Source of the DNA: Alphaproteobacteria bacterium
GTDB lineage: Bacteria > Pseudomonadota > Alphaproteobacteria > Micavibrionales > UBA2020
DNA: 64,000 bases
Assembly (NCBI GenBank): GCA_030682495.1
Contig: JAUXOC010000057.1
Coordinates: 1 to 64,000 of the forward strand
Direction of reading: 5' to 3'
How positions within the stretch are numbered: position 1 is the first letter of the stretch; each line of letters opens with the position of its first letter. The notes under the pieces were generated by a model. That model was not told where the DNA came from, ran no database searches, and saw only the letters and a list, made by a program, of their open reading frames with translations. The translations under genes were made by a program, and so were the position numbers. This document shows, one piece after another, positions 1-10,434 of the stretch.

Positions 1-13
1 TGTACGTGCGACC

Positions 14-1240
14 ATGGCGGTGGTGAGTTTCGCCTTCCTCGGGTTTCTGTCCTGGGCGGCTTTTGCGAATATCCACGAGATTGCGCGCACACCCGGCGAA
101 ATCGTGCCGAGCGGCTTTCAACAGGCCATACAGCACCTGGAAGGCGGCATGGTGCGCGAGATTCTGGTGCAGGAAGGCGACAGCGTAGAGAAGGGGCAAA
201 TCGTACTGCGACTGGATGGTGCGGGTATTGAAGCGGACCTCAAGCGGGCGCAGGAACAGGCGCTCACGCTGCAATTGCAAGAAGAGCGGCTGCGCGCCTT
301 CCTCGAGAACCGCGCACCGGGTTTTCCTGCCGAAGCCATGGCACGGCCGGACATGCTGCGCGATCAGGAGTCTTTTTTCAGCAGTATGCAAGCCGCACAG
401 GAGAAAGAGCGCGGCGTCATCCGACAACAAATCGACCAGAAAAAACAGTCCATCGGCGCGCTACAGGCGGAGCTGGACACGGCGCGGCAAAATTTCCGCA
501 TCGTGTCTGACCTTTACGCCAAGCGCCGTGAGATGAACCGGCAAGGCGTCATGCCCGAAGCGCGCGTGATGGAGACGGAGCAGCAGCACAACCATCTGCA
601 AGGCCAGATCCGTAGCGTACAAAGCCAGATCGGCGCGGCGCAGGCGGCGATCAGGGAATATCAGGGCAGGCTGGCCGCGCTTGACGCCGGCGCGGCAGAG
701 GGCAGCAATCAGCGTCTCGACGTCATTATTTCAGCGCAGGTACAAAACCACGAGCTCATCACCAAACTGCGTGAACGCGTCGCACGGCTGGACGTGCGCG
801 CGCCGGTGCGCGGCACGGTCAAAGGACTCGCCGTGAATACCATCGGAAACGTGGTGCAGCCCGGCCAAACATTGATGGAAATTCTGCCTGCCGATGCCCC
901 CTTGGTGGTGTCACTAAAAATTCCGCCGCGCTACATCGGCCATATCCACACGGGTCAGAGCGTTCAGGTTAAATGCAGCAGCTTTGATTTTTCCCGCTAT
1001 GGCGCTTTGCCCGGCACGCTTGAATTTATCTCGGCCGCCAGTTTTTCCGGCGACGGGGGCGAGCGGTATTTTCAAGGCCGCGTACGTCTTTCGCGCAGTC
1101 ATGTCGGCGAAGACACGCGCAATGCTATCATCCCCGGCATGACGGTCATGGCGGATATCATCACAGGCGAAAAAACAGTTTTGCAATATCTGCTCAAGCC
1201 GGTTCGAAACGCGATGTCGACAGCCTTTACCGAGAGATAA
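14..1240 (+). CDS. HlyD-family type I secretion periplasmic adaptor (membrane fusion protein), probably 5'-truncated by the window edge
   Basis: N-terminal TM, then 'GEIVPSGFQQAIQHLEGGMVREILVQEGDSVEKGQIVLRLD' biotinyl-lipoyl motif, long coiled coil, C-terminal 'VRAPVRGTVKGLAVNTIGNVVQPGQTLMEILPADAPLVV'. Frame is open upstream of the first Met to base 2. Confidence 0.9.
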   Translation: MAVVSFAFLGFLSWAAFANIHEIARTPGEIVPSGFQQAIQHLEGGMVREILVQEGDSVEKGQIVLRLDGAGIEADLKRAQEQALTLQLQEERLRAFLENRAPGFPAEAMARPDMLRDQESFFSSMQAAQEKERGVIRQQIDQKKQSIGALQAELDTARQNFRIVSDLYAKRREMNRQGVMPEARVMETEQQHNHLQGQIRSVQSQIGAAQAAIREYQGRLAALDAGAAEGSNQRLDVIISAQVQNHELITKLRERVARLDVRAPVRGTVKGLAVNTIGNVVQPGQTLMEILPADAPLVVSLKIPPRYIGHIHTGQSVQVKCSSFDFSRYGALPGTLEFISAASFSGDGGERYFQGRVRLSRSHVGEDTRNAIIPGMTVMADIITGEKTVLQYLLKPVRNAMSTAFTER

Positions 1241-1267
1241 TACATTTTACACAGGGGGGAATATCTT

Positions 1268-1852
1268 ATGAGCTTACAGACACAAAATGCAGACATGCAA
1301 ACAGATGAAGACAGCGGCAGTCTGGAGAGAAAGCCCCCCGCCACCGTGCCGCGCGATCTACATGCCGGATTTTCGTTGATCGACACCTGTAAATTCAAGA
1401 TCAGCACCGTGGAGCAAGCCGCCGCCCTGTCGCGCTTCGCAGCCGCCATGTTTCGTGACCCCGTGCGGCTGGAGCCGGGACTTTACGCGCTGATGCTGAA
1501 TGCAGTCGAACATGGCTGCCTTGAAATTGGCTATGACCTGAAAAACCGCCTGCTGGCCGATGGCCACTGGCAGGCGGAGATTCAGCGGCGACAGAGCCTG
1601 CCCCAAAACAGACAGAAAACAGTTGAAATCGTCATCGCCCGCAGGCCGGAGGGCGTTTTTATTGTTATCACAGACCCCGGATCCGGCTTTGACTGGAAAT
1701 CATGGATCAATATTGACCCTGCCCGCGCCCGCGACACACACGGACGCGGCATTGCACGGGCGCGCGGCGTCAGCTTTGACAGCCTTGCCTATAACGCCGC
1801 AGGCAATCAGGTCGCCCTGCATGTCCGCGACGTCGCGCCTGCCAAGTGGTAA
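1268..1852 (+). CDS. ATP-binding protein of the anti-sigma/HATPase_c type
   Basis: 'LMLNAVEHGCLEIGYDLK' N-box-like and 'VFIVITDPGSGFDW...DTHGRGIARARGVSFDSLAYNAAGNQVAL' G-box-like motifs. Confidence 0.75.
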   Translation: MSLQTQNADMQTDEDSGSLERKPPATVPRDLHAGFSLIDTCKFKISTVEQAAALSRFAAAMFRDPVRLEPGLYALMLNAVEHGCLEIGYDLKNRLLADGHWQAEIQRRQSLPQNRQKTVEIVIARRPEGVFIVITDPGSGFDWKSWINIDPARARDTHGRGIARARGVSFDSLAYNAAGNQVALHVRDVAPAKW

Positions 1853-1861
1853 GTTACAGCG

Positions 1862-4800
1862 TCAATTTACCACATGCACCAGCTGACCGATGCGCTGGCT
1901 GACAAGGACGAGCATTTCCAGCTCTACCTTCGGCTGGCCGCGCAGATCGTCGACGAGCTGGCCGATTTTGCCGACCATTTCGGCATGCTTGCCGAACCAT
2001 TGGTCGACCAGCTTGGCATCCACGCGCGTTTTCCGGCTGACGCTGGCAAAAATCGCCGCCGTGATCGCCGCCTGATGGATAAAATAATCATCCATCAATC
2101 CGCCCATCACGCGCGCCTGCCAGGCATTTGCCGGCACAATGACCGAGGCTTGATTGCGCAGCCAGTCCAGACCGAGGCGTTCGCCAACGCGGAAATAGGC
2201 GGGCGCGATTTCGGCCACATCGTCTTCGGATTTGCGGCTGATATTGACGATATCGCTGGCTGATGACAGCAGCTTCATGACAGCAATATCAGATGCAATG
2301 GCGGCAGGGACGCCCCATTCCGTCAGCTTGCTTTCCGTCAGCTCCAGCCTTGTCCGGACATCTTCGGGCACCATCTGCCGCACCGTCTTGCGCAGCGTGT
2401 CGATGCCGGGACGGAAGGCTTCAATCTCGTCCTGCACGTCCAGATTTTCACCGCCATAGCGCAAGAACCACGTCACGGCGCGTTTGACGACACTAAAGAC
2501 CTCCTTGAGCGCGGAAAGCTGAACCTGTGACGGCACGCGATTATCCAGCGCCTCGATTTTTTGCCAGATATCATTGAGCCCATAAGCGCCGAGCACGATC
2601 ATAAAGGCTTTGATGACTTCTTCGTCACGCTCGCCGGTTTTGGACACGCGGGAGGCGACGAAAACGGCGCCCATGCGGTTGACCAGTGTATTGACGATTT
2701 GCGTGGCGATGATTTCACGGCGCAGTTTGTGATCGCGGATTTCGTCTTCGTATTTATGCAGCGCCTTGGGGAAGTACTCAAACAGATGTTCTTCCATCGC
2801 GGGCGCATCGGGGATGTCGCTGGCCAGAATGCGCTGGTAAAGCACGATTTTGACATAGGACATCAAAATTGACAGCTCGGGACGCGTCAGTCCCTGCCCG
2901 TCGCGCGCCATGCGGGCGAAAGTTTCATCGTCCGGCAAGCCTTCCAGCGCGCGTTTGATAAGACCGGATTTTTCCAGATCGCGCACCAGCTCGGCATGCA
3001 AATTAAGGTGTTCAACCGCATGCAGCTCTTGCAGGCTCAGCGCCTGCGTTTGCTGGTAGTTGTCGCGCAAGACCAGCTTGGCGACCTCATCTGTCATGCT
3101 TTCGAGCAGCTTGTCGCGCGCCTCCAGAGACATTTTGCGGCGCACCGTGACATCGCTGAGCAGGATCTTGATATTGACTTCATGGTCGGAGCAATCAACG
3201 CCGGCCGAGTTATCAATAAAGTCGGTATTGATACGCCCGCCCCTGCGTGCATATTCCACACGTGCCAGCTGCGTGACGCCGAGGTTTGCCCCCTCCCCGA
3301 TCACCAGCGCGCGCATGTCGCGGGCATCGACGCGCAAGGCGTCGTTGGATTTGTCATCTGCATCGGCGTGGCTCTGGCGTGACGATTTGACGTAGGTACC
3401 GATACCGCCGAACCACATCAGCTCCACGTCGGCTTTCAAAATCGCGGCCATCAACTCGTCCGGCGACAGCGTATCGCGCTCGAGGCCCAGCATCTTTTTG
3501 ACGGTTGCGGAAACCTTGATCGATTTTGCCGAACGCTCGAAAATCGCGCCGCCTGCGGACAACAGCGATTTATCGTAGGCATCCCAGCCACCGCGCGATT
3601 TAAACAGGCGCAGACGTTCGGCATAGCTTGTCTCCGGGTTTGGCTCCGGATCGCAGAAAATATGCACATGGTTAAAGGCGAATTGCAGCTTGATTTGCTT
3701 GGACAGCAGCAGGGCGTTGCCAAAAACGTCGCCGCCCATATCGCCGACACCGGCCACGGTGAAAGGCTCTTTCTGGATATCCTTGCCCATTTCGCGGAAA
3801 TGGCGCTTCACTGACTCCCAGCCGCCTTTGGCGGTGATGCCCATTTTTTTGTGGTCATAGCCCGCAGAGCCGCCAGAGGCAAAAGCATCGCCAAGCCAGA
3901 ACCCATGCGCCAGCGACAAACCGTTCGCAATGTCGGAGAAAGTCGCCGTGCCCTTGTCGGCGGCAACCACCAGATAGGGGTCGATGCCATCATGACAGAT
4001 GACGTCTTTGGGGCGTACAACCTTGCCCTTGATGTTGTTGTCGGTGATATCGAGCAGTGATTGCACGAAAAGTTTATAGCATTCGATACCTTCCTGCTGA
4101 TAGGCGTCACGCCCGCCGGTTTGCGGCGGCTGCTTGACCACAAAACCGCCCTTTGCGCCCACAGGCACGATGACGGTGTTCTTGACCGTCTGCGATTTCA
4201 ACAGCCCCAGAATTTCGGTGCGGAAATCGTCGTGACGGTCTGACCAGCGGATACCGCCGCGCGCGATTTCACCGCCACGCAGATGCACAGCTTCGACGCG
4301 CGCAGAGTAAACAAAAATTTCGACATGTGGACGCGGCAGCGGCAGACCATCCACGTTTTTGCTGTCGAGCTTGAAGGCGATGCAGGGTTTCGGCTCGCCC
4401 TCTGCATCGGTTTGGTAAAAATTGGTACGCAGCGTATTTTCGATCAGCATTTTAAAGCCGCGCAAAATGCGGTCGTGGTCGAGCTTTTCCACGTCTTGCA
4501 GCATATCGAGAATTTTTTCGCCTGCCGCATCGGCATTCAACGCCTTCGATCCTTTCGGGTCGTGCTTGGCGCGGAAGAAATCTACAAGCGCGCGCGCGAT
4601 GTTGGGATAGCTGCTGAGCACCTGCTCCACATACACGCGGCTGTAAGGGAAGCGCGCCTGACGCATATAGCCGCTATAGCCGCGCAAGATCATCGTTTCA
4701 CGCCAGCCGAGGTTCGCGCGCAGCGCCAGATGGTTCAGCCCGTCGTTCTCCGTCTGTCCGTACCAGACGTGCAGGAAAGTGCTTTCGACGTTTTCTTTGA

Positions 4801-6682
4801 CGGCATCAAGGTCGATATCCTCCGCGCCCGTCAGCTTGAAGTCGTGAATCCAGATCGCACCCTCAAAACCATAGGGGCGCACTTCGTAGGGCAATTCAGA
4901 CACCGCCTGAAGCCCCATATTGCCCAAAACCGGCATGATGTCAGAAAGCGGCACGGGCGTACCACTGTGATAAACTTTCAGGTGCATCTCGCCCGCGGCC
5001 ATGCCTTGCAGACGATAGAAATCGACATGGATCGTCTCGCCGGTCTTCATCATCTGTTCAAGGTGGCGGATATCATGCACGGCATTGCCGACATGGATGG
5101 ATTCATGATAGGCGGCGGTAAAGGCACGGGCGAAGGTGAAAGAAAGCTCTGCCCCTTTCGCGCGGCCATGTGCGGCGACCAGTACTTGTTTCAGGCGTTC
5201 ATCCCATTCGCGGCCCAGCTCGATCAGCTGCGCTTCGATGTAGCCTTGATCATATCCGGCATCTGCACCGTCTTCGAGCAAAACAGTGAACAAAAGCCGC
5301 GCAAGCGGGCTGTCGTCCAGCGTCGTAAAGTAATTCACCACCTTGCCGCGATAGCCGTGCTCGAGGATACGCGCGGCCTGAAGACGGAAGCGCGTGTTAT
5401 AGCGGTCGCGCGGCACATACAGCAGGCACGACATGTACTGTTTCATCGGGTCCATATGCGTGAAAAGTGCAATGCGCTGCTTGGCTTGCAAGCGCAGAAT
5501 CCCCAGTGACAGACGATCAACGTCTTCGGGCGATGCCTGAAACAGCTCGTCGCGCGGCATTTTCTCAAGGATATGTTCCAGCGCCTTGGCGTCGTGCGAG
5601 CCTTTGATAAAACCGGCACGCGCGACAGTTTCGGCCACTTTCTGACGTACAATCGGCACTTCGTTCGTGCGACATGAATAAGTGCTGGATGTAAACAGGC
5701 CGACAAACAGGTGCATCCCCTGCAAGCTGCCGTCACGCCCGACAATCTTGATACCCACGGCATCCAGCGGCACGCGGCGATGAACAGCGGCATATTGTTC
5801 GATCAGTTTACTGACCATCACGGGCCAGCGCGCTTCGGCAAGCAGCGCCATTTTTGCGCTGCTGATATCATCGCCGAAGCCAAGCGTCTGGCCGCCCTTC
5901 AAAACGCCGAGGTCAGAGCCTTTGACAACAGCAAGGCTTGCGCCTTCCTTGCGCGATGAAAAACGATATTCGCGGTAGCCGAGGAAAGTGAAGTTGTTGG
6001 CTTTGAGGTAGCTCAGAAACTCTTCCGCTTCCTTCACGTCGGCAGCGGCATGGCTTTTGCCGTAAGCGTCGGGTGCAGCAAGAATTTCATCGATACGCGC
6101 CAGCATCCTGCGCCAATCGCCCGTTGCGCGGCGTACATCGCTCAGCGTGTGGTCAAGCGCCTGCGCCAGTTTTTCGCAGGCATCGGGCGACAGCGTCTGT
6201 TCCAGATGCAGATGAACGTGGGATTCCGTGACATAGCCGCTCGCGATGGCTTTGCCGGACTGGATATCTTGCAGCGCGCCGGTTTTGTCGCGGCTGGCGT
6301 TCAAAATCGGGTGCAGCAAAAGATCGATATTCATGCCCTGCCAGGTCAGCTCGGACGTGATGGAATCGATAATAAAGGGCATGTCGTCGTTGACGATCTG
6401 GATCACAGTGCAGGGCACATGCCAGCCGTCGCGCTTGTGATCGGGGTTAAAGACGCGCAGTTTGTGCGCGCCGGGTTTGCGCGTCTGCGCCCAACCCTGC
6501 ATCGATGCGGCGATCTGCGTCAGCTCCGGCGCGGTAAAACCGGCAATGTCTTCGGCGGGCACATGGCGGAAAAACATATCGGCGAAATGCGCGCTGCCGC
6601 GTGATACTTTGCGCGCGGGCGTTTTGCCGCCCGCCGCCGTCCGCGTGGTTTTCGAGCTGTTCTTTTTTTGCGCCTTTGCCAT
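1862..6682 (-). CDS. NAD-specific glutamate dehydrogenase, large (180 kDa) type
   Basis: About 1600-aa ORF with 'GGIRWSDRHDDFRTEILGLLKSQTVKNTVIVPVGAKGGFVVK', 'VAGVGDMGGDVFGNALLLS', 'WFGGIGTYVK'. Start set at MAKAQKK; ORF track extends to 6760. Confidence 0.95.
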   Translation of the reverse strand: MAKAQKKNSSKTTRTAAGGKTPARKVSRGSAHFADMFFRHVPAEDIAGFTAPELTQIAASMQGWAQTRKPGAHKLRVFNPDHKRDGWHVPCTVIQIVNDDMPFIIDSITSELTWQGMNIDLLLHPILNASRDKTGALQDIQSGKAIASGYVTESHVHLHLEQTLSPDACEKLAQALDHTLSDVRRATGDWRRMLARIDEILAAPDAYGKSHAAADVKEAEEFLSYLKANNFTFLGYREYRFSSRKEGASLAVVKGSDLGVLKGGQTLGFGDDISSAKMALLAEARWPVMVSKLIEQYAAVHRRVPLDAVGIKIVGRDGSLQGMHLFVGLFTSSTYSCRTNEVPIVRQKVAETVARAGFIKGSHDAKALEHILEKMPRDELFQASPEDVDRLSLGILRLQAKQRIALFTHMDPMKQYMSCLLYVPRDRYNTRFRLQAARILEHGYRGKVVNYFTTLDDSPLARLLFTVLLEDGADAGYDQGYIEAQLIELGREWDERLKQVLVAAHGRAKGAELSFTFARAFTAAYHESIHVGNAVHDIRHLEQMMKTGETIHVDFYRLQGMAAGEMHLKVYHSGTPVPLSDIMPVLGNMGLQAVSELPYEVRPYGFEGAIWIHDFKLTGAEDIDLDAVKENVESTFLHVWYGQTENDGLNHLALRANLGWRETMILRGYSGYMRQARFPYSRVYVEQVLSSYPNIARALVDFFRAKHDPKGSKALNADAAGEKILDMLQDVEKLDHDRILRGFKMLIENTLRTNFYQTDAEGEPKPCIAFKLDSKNVDGLPLPRPHVEIFVYSARVEAVHLRGGEIARGGIRWSDRHDDFRTEILGLLKSQTVKNTVIVPVGAKGGFVVKQPPQTGGRDAYQQEGIECYKLFVQSLLDITDNNIKGKVVRPKDVICHDGIDPYLVVAADKGTATFSDIANGLSLAHGFWLGDAFASGGSAGYDHKKMGITAKGGWESVKRHFREMGKDIQKEPFTVAGVGDMGGDVFGNALLLSKQIKLQFAFNHVHIFCDPEPNPETSYAERLRLFKSRGGWDAYDKSLLSAGGAIFERSAKSIKVSATVKKMLGLERDTLSPDELMAAILKADVELMWFGGIGTYVKSSRQSHADADDKSNDALRVDARDMRALVIGEGANLGVTQLARVEYARRGGRINTDFIDNSAGVDCSDHEVNIKILLSDVTVRRKMSLEARDKLLESMTDEVAKLVLRDNYQQTQALSLQELHAVEHLNLHAELVRDLEKSGLIKRALEGLPDDETFARMARDGQGLTRPELSILMSYVKIVLYQRILASDIPDAPAMEEHLFEYFPKALHKYEDEIRDHKLRREIIATQIVNTLVNRMGAVFVASRVSKTGERDEEVIKAFMIVLGAYGLNDIWQKIEALDNRVPSQVQLSALKEVFSVVKRAVTWFLRYGGENLDVQDEIEAFRPGIDTLRKTVRQMVPEDVRTRLELTESKLTEWGVPAAIASDIAVMKLLSSASDIVNISRKSEDDVAEIAPAYFRVGERLGLDWLRNQASVIVPANAWQARVMGGLMDDYFIHQAAITAAIFASVSRKTRVDAKLVDQWFGKHAEMVGKIGQLVDDLRGQPKVELEMLVLVSQRIGQLVHVVN

Positions 6683-6842
6683 GATCGACTTTCTTTTTTG
6701 AAACAGGTTTTTTTGCTGCTGCGCCCGCCTTGAAACAGACGTTTCGCCTGCGCGCATCATACCTTAAAACTGCCACAAGCGGCAGAAAAGCGGTGCAACA
6801 AAAGCGCCTTACAAAAAGGCTTTTTCACGGGCCGCACCGCAA

Positions 6843-6882
6843 TAAAAAACGCCCGCGGCATTTTCCCCGCGGGCGTTTTAAA
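6843..6882 (-). terminator. Rho-independent (bidirectional) terminator downstream of peroxiredoxin gene
   Basis: Perfect stem ACGCCCGCGG (6849-6858)/CCGCGGGCGT (6867-6876) flanked by A-run and T-run. Confidence 0.85.
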
Positions 6883-6902
6883 ATTCTGTAAAAGGATGCC
6901 GG

Positions 6903-7448
6903 TTAAGCCGCCTTTTTACTCAGCGTCTCTTCGCCTTTCGTCCAGTTGCACTGGCACAGCTCGTCCGTTTGCAGGGCATCGAGTGTGCGCATGACTTCAT
7001 CGACATTGCGGCCGACTTTCAGGTCGTTGACGGAGACAAAGCGGATCACGCCTTGCGGATCGACGATAAAAGTCGCGCGGTTGCAAACGCCGGCTTCTTC
7101 GTTGAGGATACCAAGCGCGGTCGACAATTCGCGCTTGATGTCGGACAGCATCGGGAAGGGCAGTTCGTTGAGGTCTTTGTGGTTTTGACGCCAAGCCAGA
7201 TGCACATAGTCGCTGTCGGTGCTGAGACCCAAAATCTGCGTATCGCGATCCGCGAAATCACGGTTCATTTTGCCGAAAGCGGTGATTTCCGTCGGGCAGA
7301 CGAAGGTGAAATCTTTCGGCCATGCGAAAACAACCAACCATTTACCTTTATAGGTGTCGTTGTTGACGGTTTCGAAAGCGGTTTTGGGGTCGGAAGAAAC
7401 GACGCCGGTGAGGTTGAAAGACGGAAACTTCTGGCCGATGGTCAGCAT
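6903..7448 (-). CDS. Peroxiredoxin (AhpC/TSA family)
   Basis: 'VVFAWPKDFTFVCPTEITAFGKMNRDFADRDTQILGLSTDSDYVHLAWR' PxxxTxxC active site. Confidence 0.95.
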   Translation of the reverse strand: MLTIGQKFPSFNLTGVVSSDPKTAFETVNNDTYKGKWLVVFAWPKDFTFVCPTEITAFGKMNRDFADRDTQILGLSTDSDYVHLAWRQNHKDLNELPFPMLSDIKRELSTALGILNEEAGVCNRATFIVDPQGVIRFVSVNDLKVGRNVDEVMRTLDALQTDELCQCNWTKGEETLSKKAA

Positions 7449-7639
7449 GGCTTTTTTGCCCTTTCTTGGTTGTTTATGCGCATTTATGCGGCACTGCGGT
7501 AACGGCGAAAATGACGCTTCCCCCTTGATTCGTCAAGGGTTTCGCGAAAATTTGATTTAAAGTTATGCAATAGGTTTGCGCCGCGCAATTTTTGATGCGC
7601 GGCACGCAAAAACGAAAGGGAAAAGATCAGGCCTTCGCG

Positions 7640-8281
7640 TCAGTTTGGCGCGACGTTGACACCGTAATCGCGCGCGATTTTGAAAAGACCGCCGTCGGAG
7701 CCTGTGCCCATTGCTTTGAATTTCCAGCCAGCGCCATCGCGCTCCAGCTCGCCAAAGATAATGGCGTTGTCGGATGACGCATCTTCAGTCAAATCGAAAT
7801 GCGCCAGTTCCTGCCCTGTCGCTTTGTTCACGATGCGGATATAGGCTTCCTTGACGAGGCCAAAGGTCTGCTGGCGATCTTCAGCGTTGTGGATGGTCAC
7901 GGCAAAAGCAATTTTTTCGACATCAAAACCCATGTTTTCGAGATCAAGCTCGATCGCCTCGTCATCGCCATCGGCATCGCCCGTGGTATTGTCGCCCGTA
8001 TGTTTGACAACGCCGCCATCGGTATCGAGGTTGTTGTAAAAAACAAAATCCGTATCGCGGCGGACGCGTCCGTCACGGTTCAAGATAAAAGCCGAGGCGT
8101 CGATGTCGATCGGGAAGCCCTGGTTTTCCGGCGGCGCGCTCCAGCCCACACCGACCAGGACATGCTTGAGCGTCGGGTCGAGCGTTTCGAGGTTAACCTC
8201 GTCCCCCTTGTTCATCATCGAAATCTGCCCGAAGGAGCTTTTGAGGTCTTTCTCGTTTTGGGCGCCATCTTCAGTAGACAT
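7640..8281 (-). CDS. TerD-family (tellurium-resistance/stress) protein
   Basis: 'FPIDIDASAFILNRDGRVRRDTDFVFYNN...VVKHTGDNTTGDADGDDEAIELDL' TerD calcium-binding signature. Start MSTEDG preferred (ORF track start 8353 overlaps the neighbouring gene). Confidence 0.9.
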   Translation of the reverse strand: MSTEDGAQNEKDLKSSFGQISMMNKGDEVNLETLDPTLKHVLVGVGWSAPPENQGFPIDIDASAFILNRDGRVRRDTDFVFYNNLDTDGGVVKHTGDNTTGDADGDDEAIELDLENMGFDVEKIAFAVTIHNAEDRQQTFGLVKEAYIRIVNKATGQELAHFDLTEDASSDNAIIFGELERDGAGWKFKAMGTGSDGGLFKIARDYGVNVAPN

Positions 8282-8282
8282 C

Positions 8283-8318
8283 TTGTCTGTTCCTGTCTGG
8301 TTGTCTGTTCCTGTCTGG
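8283..8318. repeat. Perfect 18-bp tandem duplication just upstream of the preferred terD start codon
   Basis: TTGTCTGTTCCTGTCTGG x2 at 8283-8300 and 8301-8318. Confidence 0.95.
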
Positions 8319-8345
8319 ATTACGTTGGCATTCGGGTTTTGCGTC

Positions 8346-9323
8346 TCAGCCACGCGCGCGGCGCAGGGTCTGAAGCAGCGTTTTCATGTCCGGCGGCAGT
8401 TCCGCCTGCAAGGATATTCTATTTTCGCTGATCGGGTGAATAAATTCAAGCTGCGCGGCATGCAGCGCCTGACGGGGGAAGCTTCCCAGCGCGGCGGCCG
8501 CGGCGGGCGGTATCTTCATCTGCTTCGTGAATTTGGCGGGCGAGGCTTTGCCGTAAAGCGGGTCGCCCGCCAGCGGATGGCCGATATGCGCCATATGGAC
8601 GCGGATTTGATGCGTGCGCCCCGTTTTAAGGCGGCATTCAACCAGCGCGCCCCAAAGCCCGAAAGTTTCCAAAATACGGTAATCTGTCACGGCCTCTTTG
8701 CCGCCGCCGTCCAGCACCGCCATTTTTTTGCGGTTGGTCTTGTGGCGGCCGATTTTCGTCTCGATACGCCCCTGCGCGGGTGACGGCACACCCCAGACGA
8801 TGGCCTGATAAACCCTTGTCAGGGCGCGGGTCGCCAGCTGCGCCGACAGGCCGTGATGCGCGCTATCGTTCTTGGCGACAACCATCAGCCCCGATGTTTC
8901 CTTGTCCAGCCGGTGCACGATGCCGGGGCGTTTGACCCCGCCAATACCCGACAAAGCATCGCCGCAATGCGCCAGCAAGGCATTCACCAGCGTACCGTCA
9001 TGGTTGCCCGCCGCCGGATGCACCACCAGATCAGCGGGTTTGTTGATGACGATCAAATCGCTGTCTTCGTAGGCGATATCGAGGGGGATATCCTGCGCCA
9101 CCGGCACGGCTTCTTCGGCGGGCGGCACGGTGATGTCGAAAATCTCGCCCGCACGCACTTTACGGGAACTATCGGTCACGGGGCTGCCCGCGGCCTGCAC
9201 GTGACCAGCCGCGATCAGCGCCTGCAAGCGCGCGCGTGACAGACCGCCCGCGCCCGCCGCCAGCACCTTGTCGAGCCGCTGGCCGTCTTGCGCATCGGAT
9301 ACTTTGACCGTAATCGTTTCCAT
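8346..9323 (-). CDS. RluA-family 23S rRNA pseudouridine synthase (RluD-like, S4 + PseudoU_synth_2)
   Basis: 'GIVHRLDKETSGLMVVAKND' active site; N-terminal S4 'QRLDKVLAAGAGGLSRARLQALIAAGHVQ'. Start METITV preferred. Confidence 0.93.
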   Translation of the reverse strand: METITVKVSDAQDGQRLDKVLAAGAGGLSRARLQALIAAGHVQAAGSPVTDSSRKVRAGEIFDITVPPAEEAVPVAQDIPLDIAYEDSDLIVINKPADLVVHPAAGNHDGTLVNALLAHCGDALSGIGGVKRPGIVHRLDKETSGLMVVAKNDSAHHGLSAQLATRALTRVYQAIVWGVPSPAQGRIETKIGRHKTNRKKMAVLDGGGKEAVTDYRILETFGLWGALVECRLKTGRTHQIRVHMAHIGHPLAGDPLYGKASPAKFTKQMKIPPAAAAALGSFPRQALHAAQLEFIHPISENRISLQAELPPDMKTLLQTLRRARG

Positions 9324-9376
9324 GCTATCAATATAAACCACTTGCCCCACAGACGCCAGACGAGGTTAGCCGTATC

Positions 9377-9733
9377 ATGAGCCTTCTGAACAATCAAAAA
9401 TTCCTGCAAAACGCGATCATGGTCATGTCGATTCTGATTTTGGCAGGGCTGGCTATTCTGGTGCATGGCATCGTCAAAAAATCCGGCAGCTCGGGCGGCG
9501 CGGGCATCTCGCTCTCCACGCCCAGCGTTGATGCGCCCGACGGTACGCTGGTCGTGCAACTGCCGCCGCGCAGCCAAATCGCCCATATGACATCCTATAA
9601 CGGCGGCGTGGCGCTTTATACGCGTACGGCAAGCGGAAATTTCATCTACTTCGTGAATTCACAAACCGGCAAGATCGACGGAGCGCTGAAAATAGACACG
9701 CTGCCGCCGGCGCGCGGGCCGCTGCAACGCTAA
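9377..9733 (+). CDS. Small single-TM protein (DUF6476-like)
   Basis: N-terminal TM 'AIMVMSILILAGLAILVHGIVKK' followed by a short periplasmic domain. Confidence 0.65.
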   Translation: MSLLNNQKFLQNAIMVMSILILAGLAILVHGIVKKSGSSGGAGISLSTPSVDAPDGTLVVQLPPRSQIAHMTSYNGGVALYTRTASGNFIYFVNSQTGKIDGALKIDTLPPARGPLQR

Positions 9734-9751
9734 ATCCGGCCTTTTAAAACG

Positions 9752-10372
9752 CTATTTTTCAAGCTGTGCGGCAAGGCTGTCGAAAATCGCGCCTTTGTCC
9801 CATTCGCGCGGACCGTCGAATTGTTCGATCACCACACCGTCACGCCCGATCAGGAAACTGGCAGGTATACCGGCATATGTCCATTTCATCGGGATCTGCC
9901 GGTCGGTATCGACATAAAGGCTGATCTGCTCCACACGCCGCGCCGCCAGAAATTCTGCAACCTCGGCGGTGGATTTGCTGTCGAGCGATACCGGCAGCAC
10001 ATGCAGGCCGCGGTCACGCAGTTTTGCCTGAAGCGTATCGAGCGCGGGCAGCTCCGCCACACAAGGCGGGCACCAGGTCGCCCAGAGGTTGACCAGCAAA
10101 ACCTCGCCCGCGAAATCGGCCAGACGCACCGGCTTCCCCTCCGCATCATAAAACGTCACATCGGGCAGGGTCTTTCCCGCCTGCGAGGGGCGCGGCGCAC
10201 GAACGGCCACAGCCTTAAATTCTGCCCCCTTTTCAGCCGTTTCCATATTTTTTATTGTTTTTTCAGAGGGCGTCGATGGGAGCTGAATATTAACAAGAAT
10301 GGTGTAAGATAAACCGATGGCCAAGAGCATGGCCCCGACGATCATCAGAATACGGTGTTTTGGTTTGAGCAT
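9752..10372 (-). CDS. TlpA-like thioredoxin-fold disulfide reductase
   Basis: 'VLLVNLWATWCPPCVAELPALDTLQ' WCPPC motif; N-terminal TM. Confidence 0.9.
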   Translation of the reverse strand: MLKPKHRILMIVGAMLLAIGLSYTILVNIQLPSTPSEKTIKNMETAEKGAEFKAVAVRAPRPSQAGKTLPDVTFYDAEGKPVRLADFAGEVLLVNLWATWCPPCVAELPALDTLQAKLRDRGLHVLPVSLDSKSTAEVAEFLAARRVEQISLYVDTDRQIPMKWTYAGIPASFLIGRDGVVIEQFDGPREWDKGAIFDSLAAQLEK

Positions 10373-10434
10373 ATTTTCCTCCCCCGCCCGCCTTGGCGGA
10401 CAGCCTTCTGCGCCGGAGTATAATAGAGAGTGAT

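Noticed and set aside
4283-5509. 408-aa plus-strand ORF
   Set aside because: Antisense of the NAD-GDH gene.
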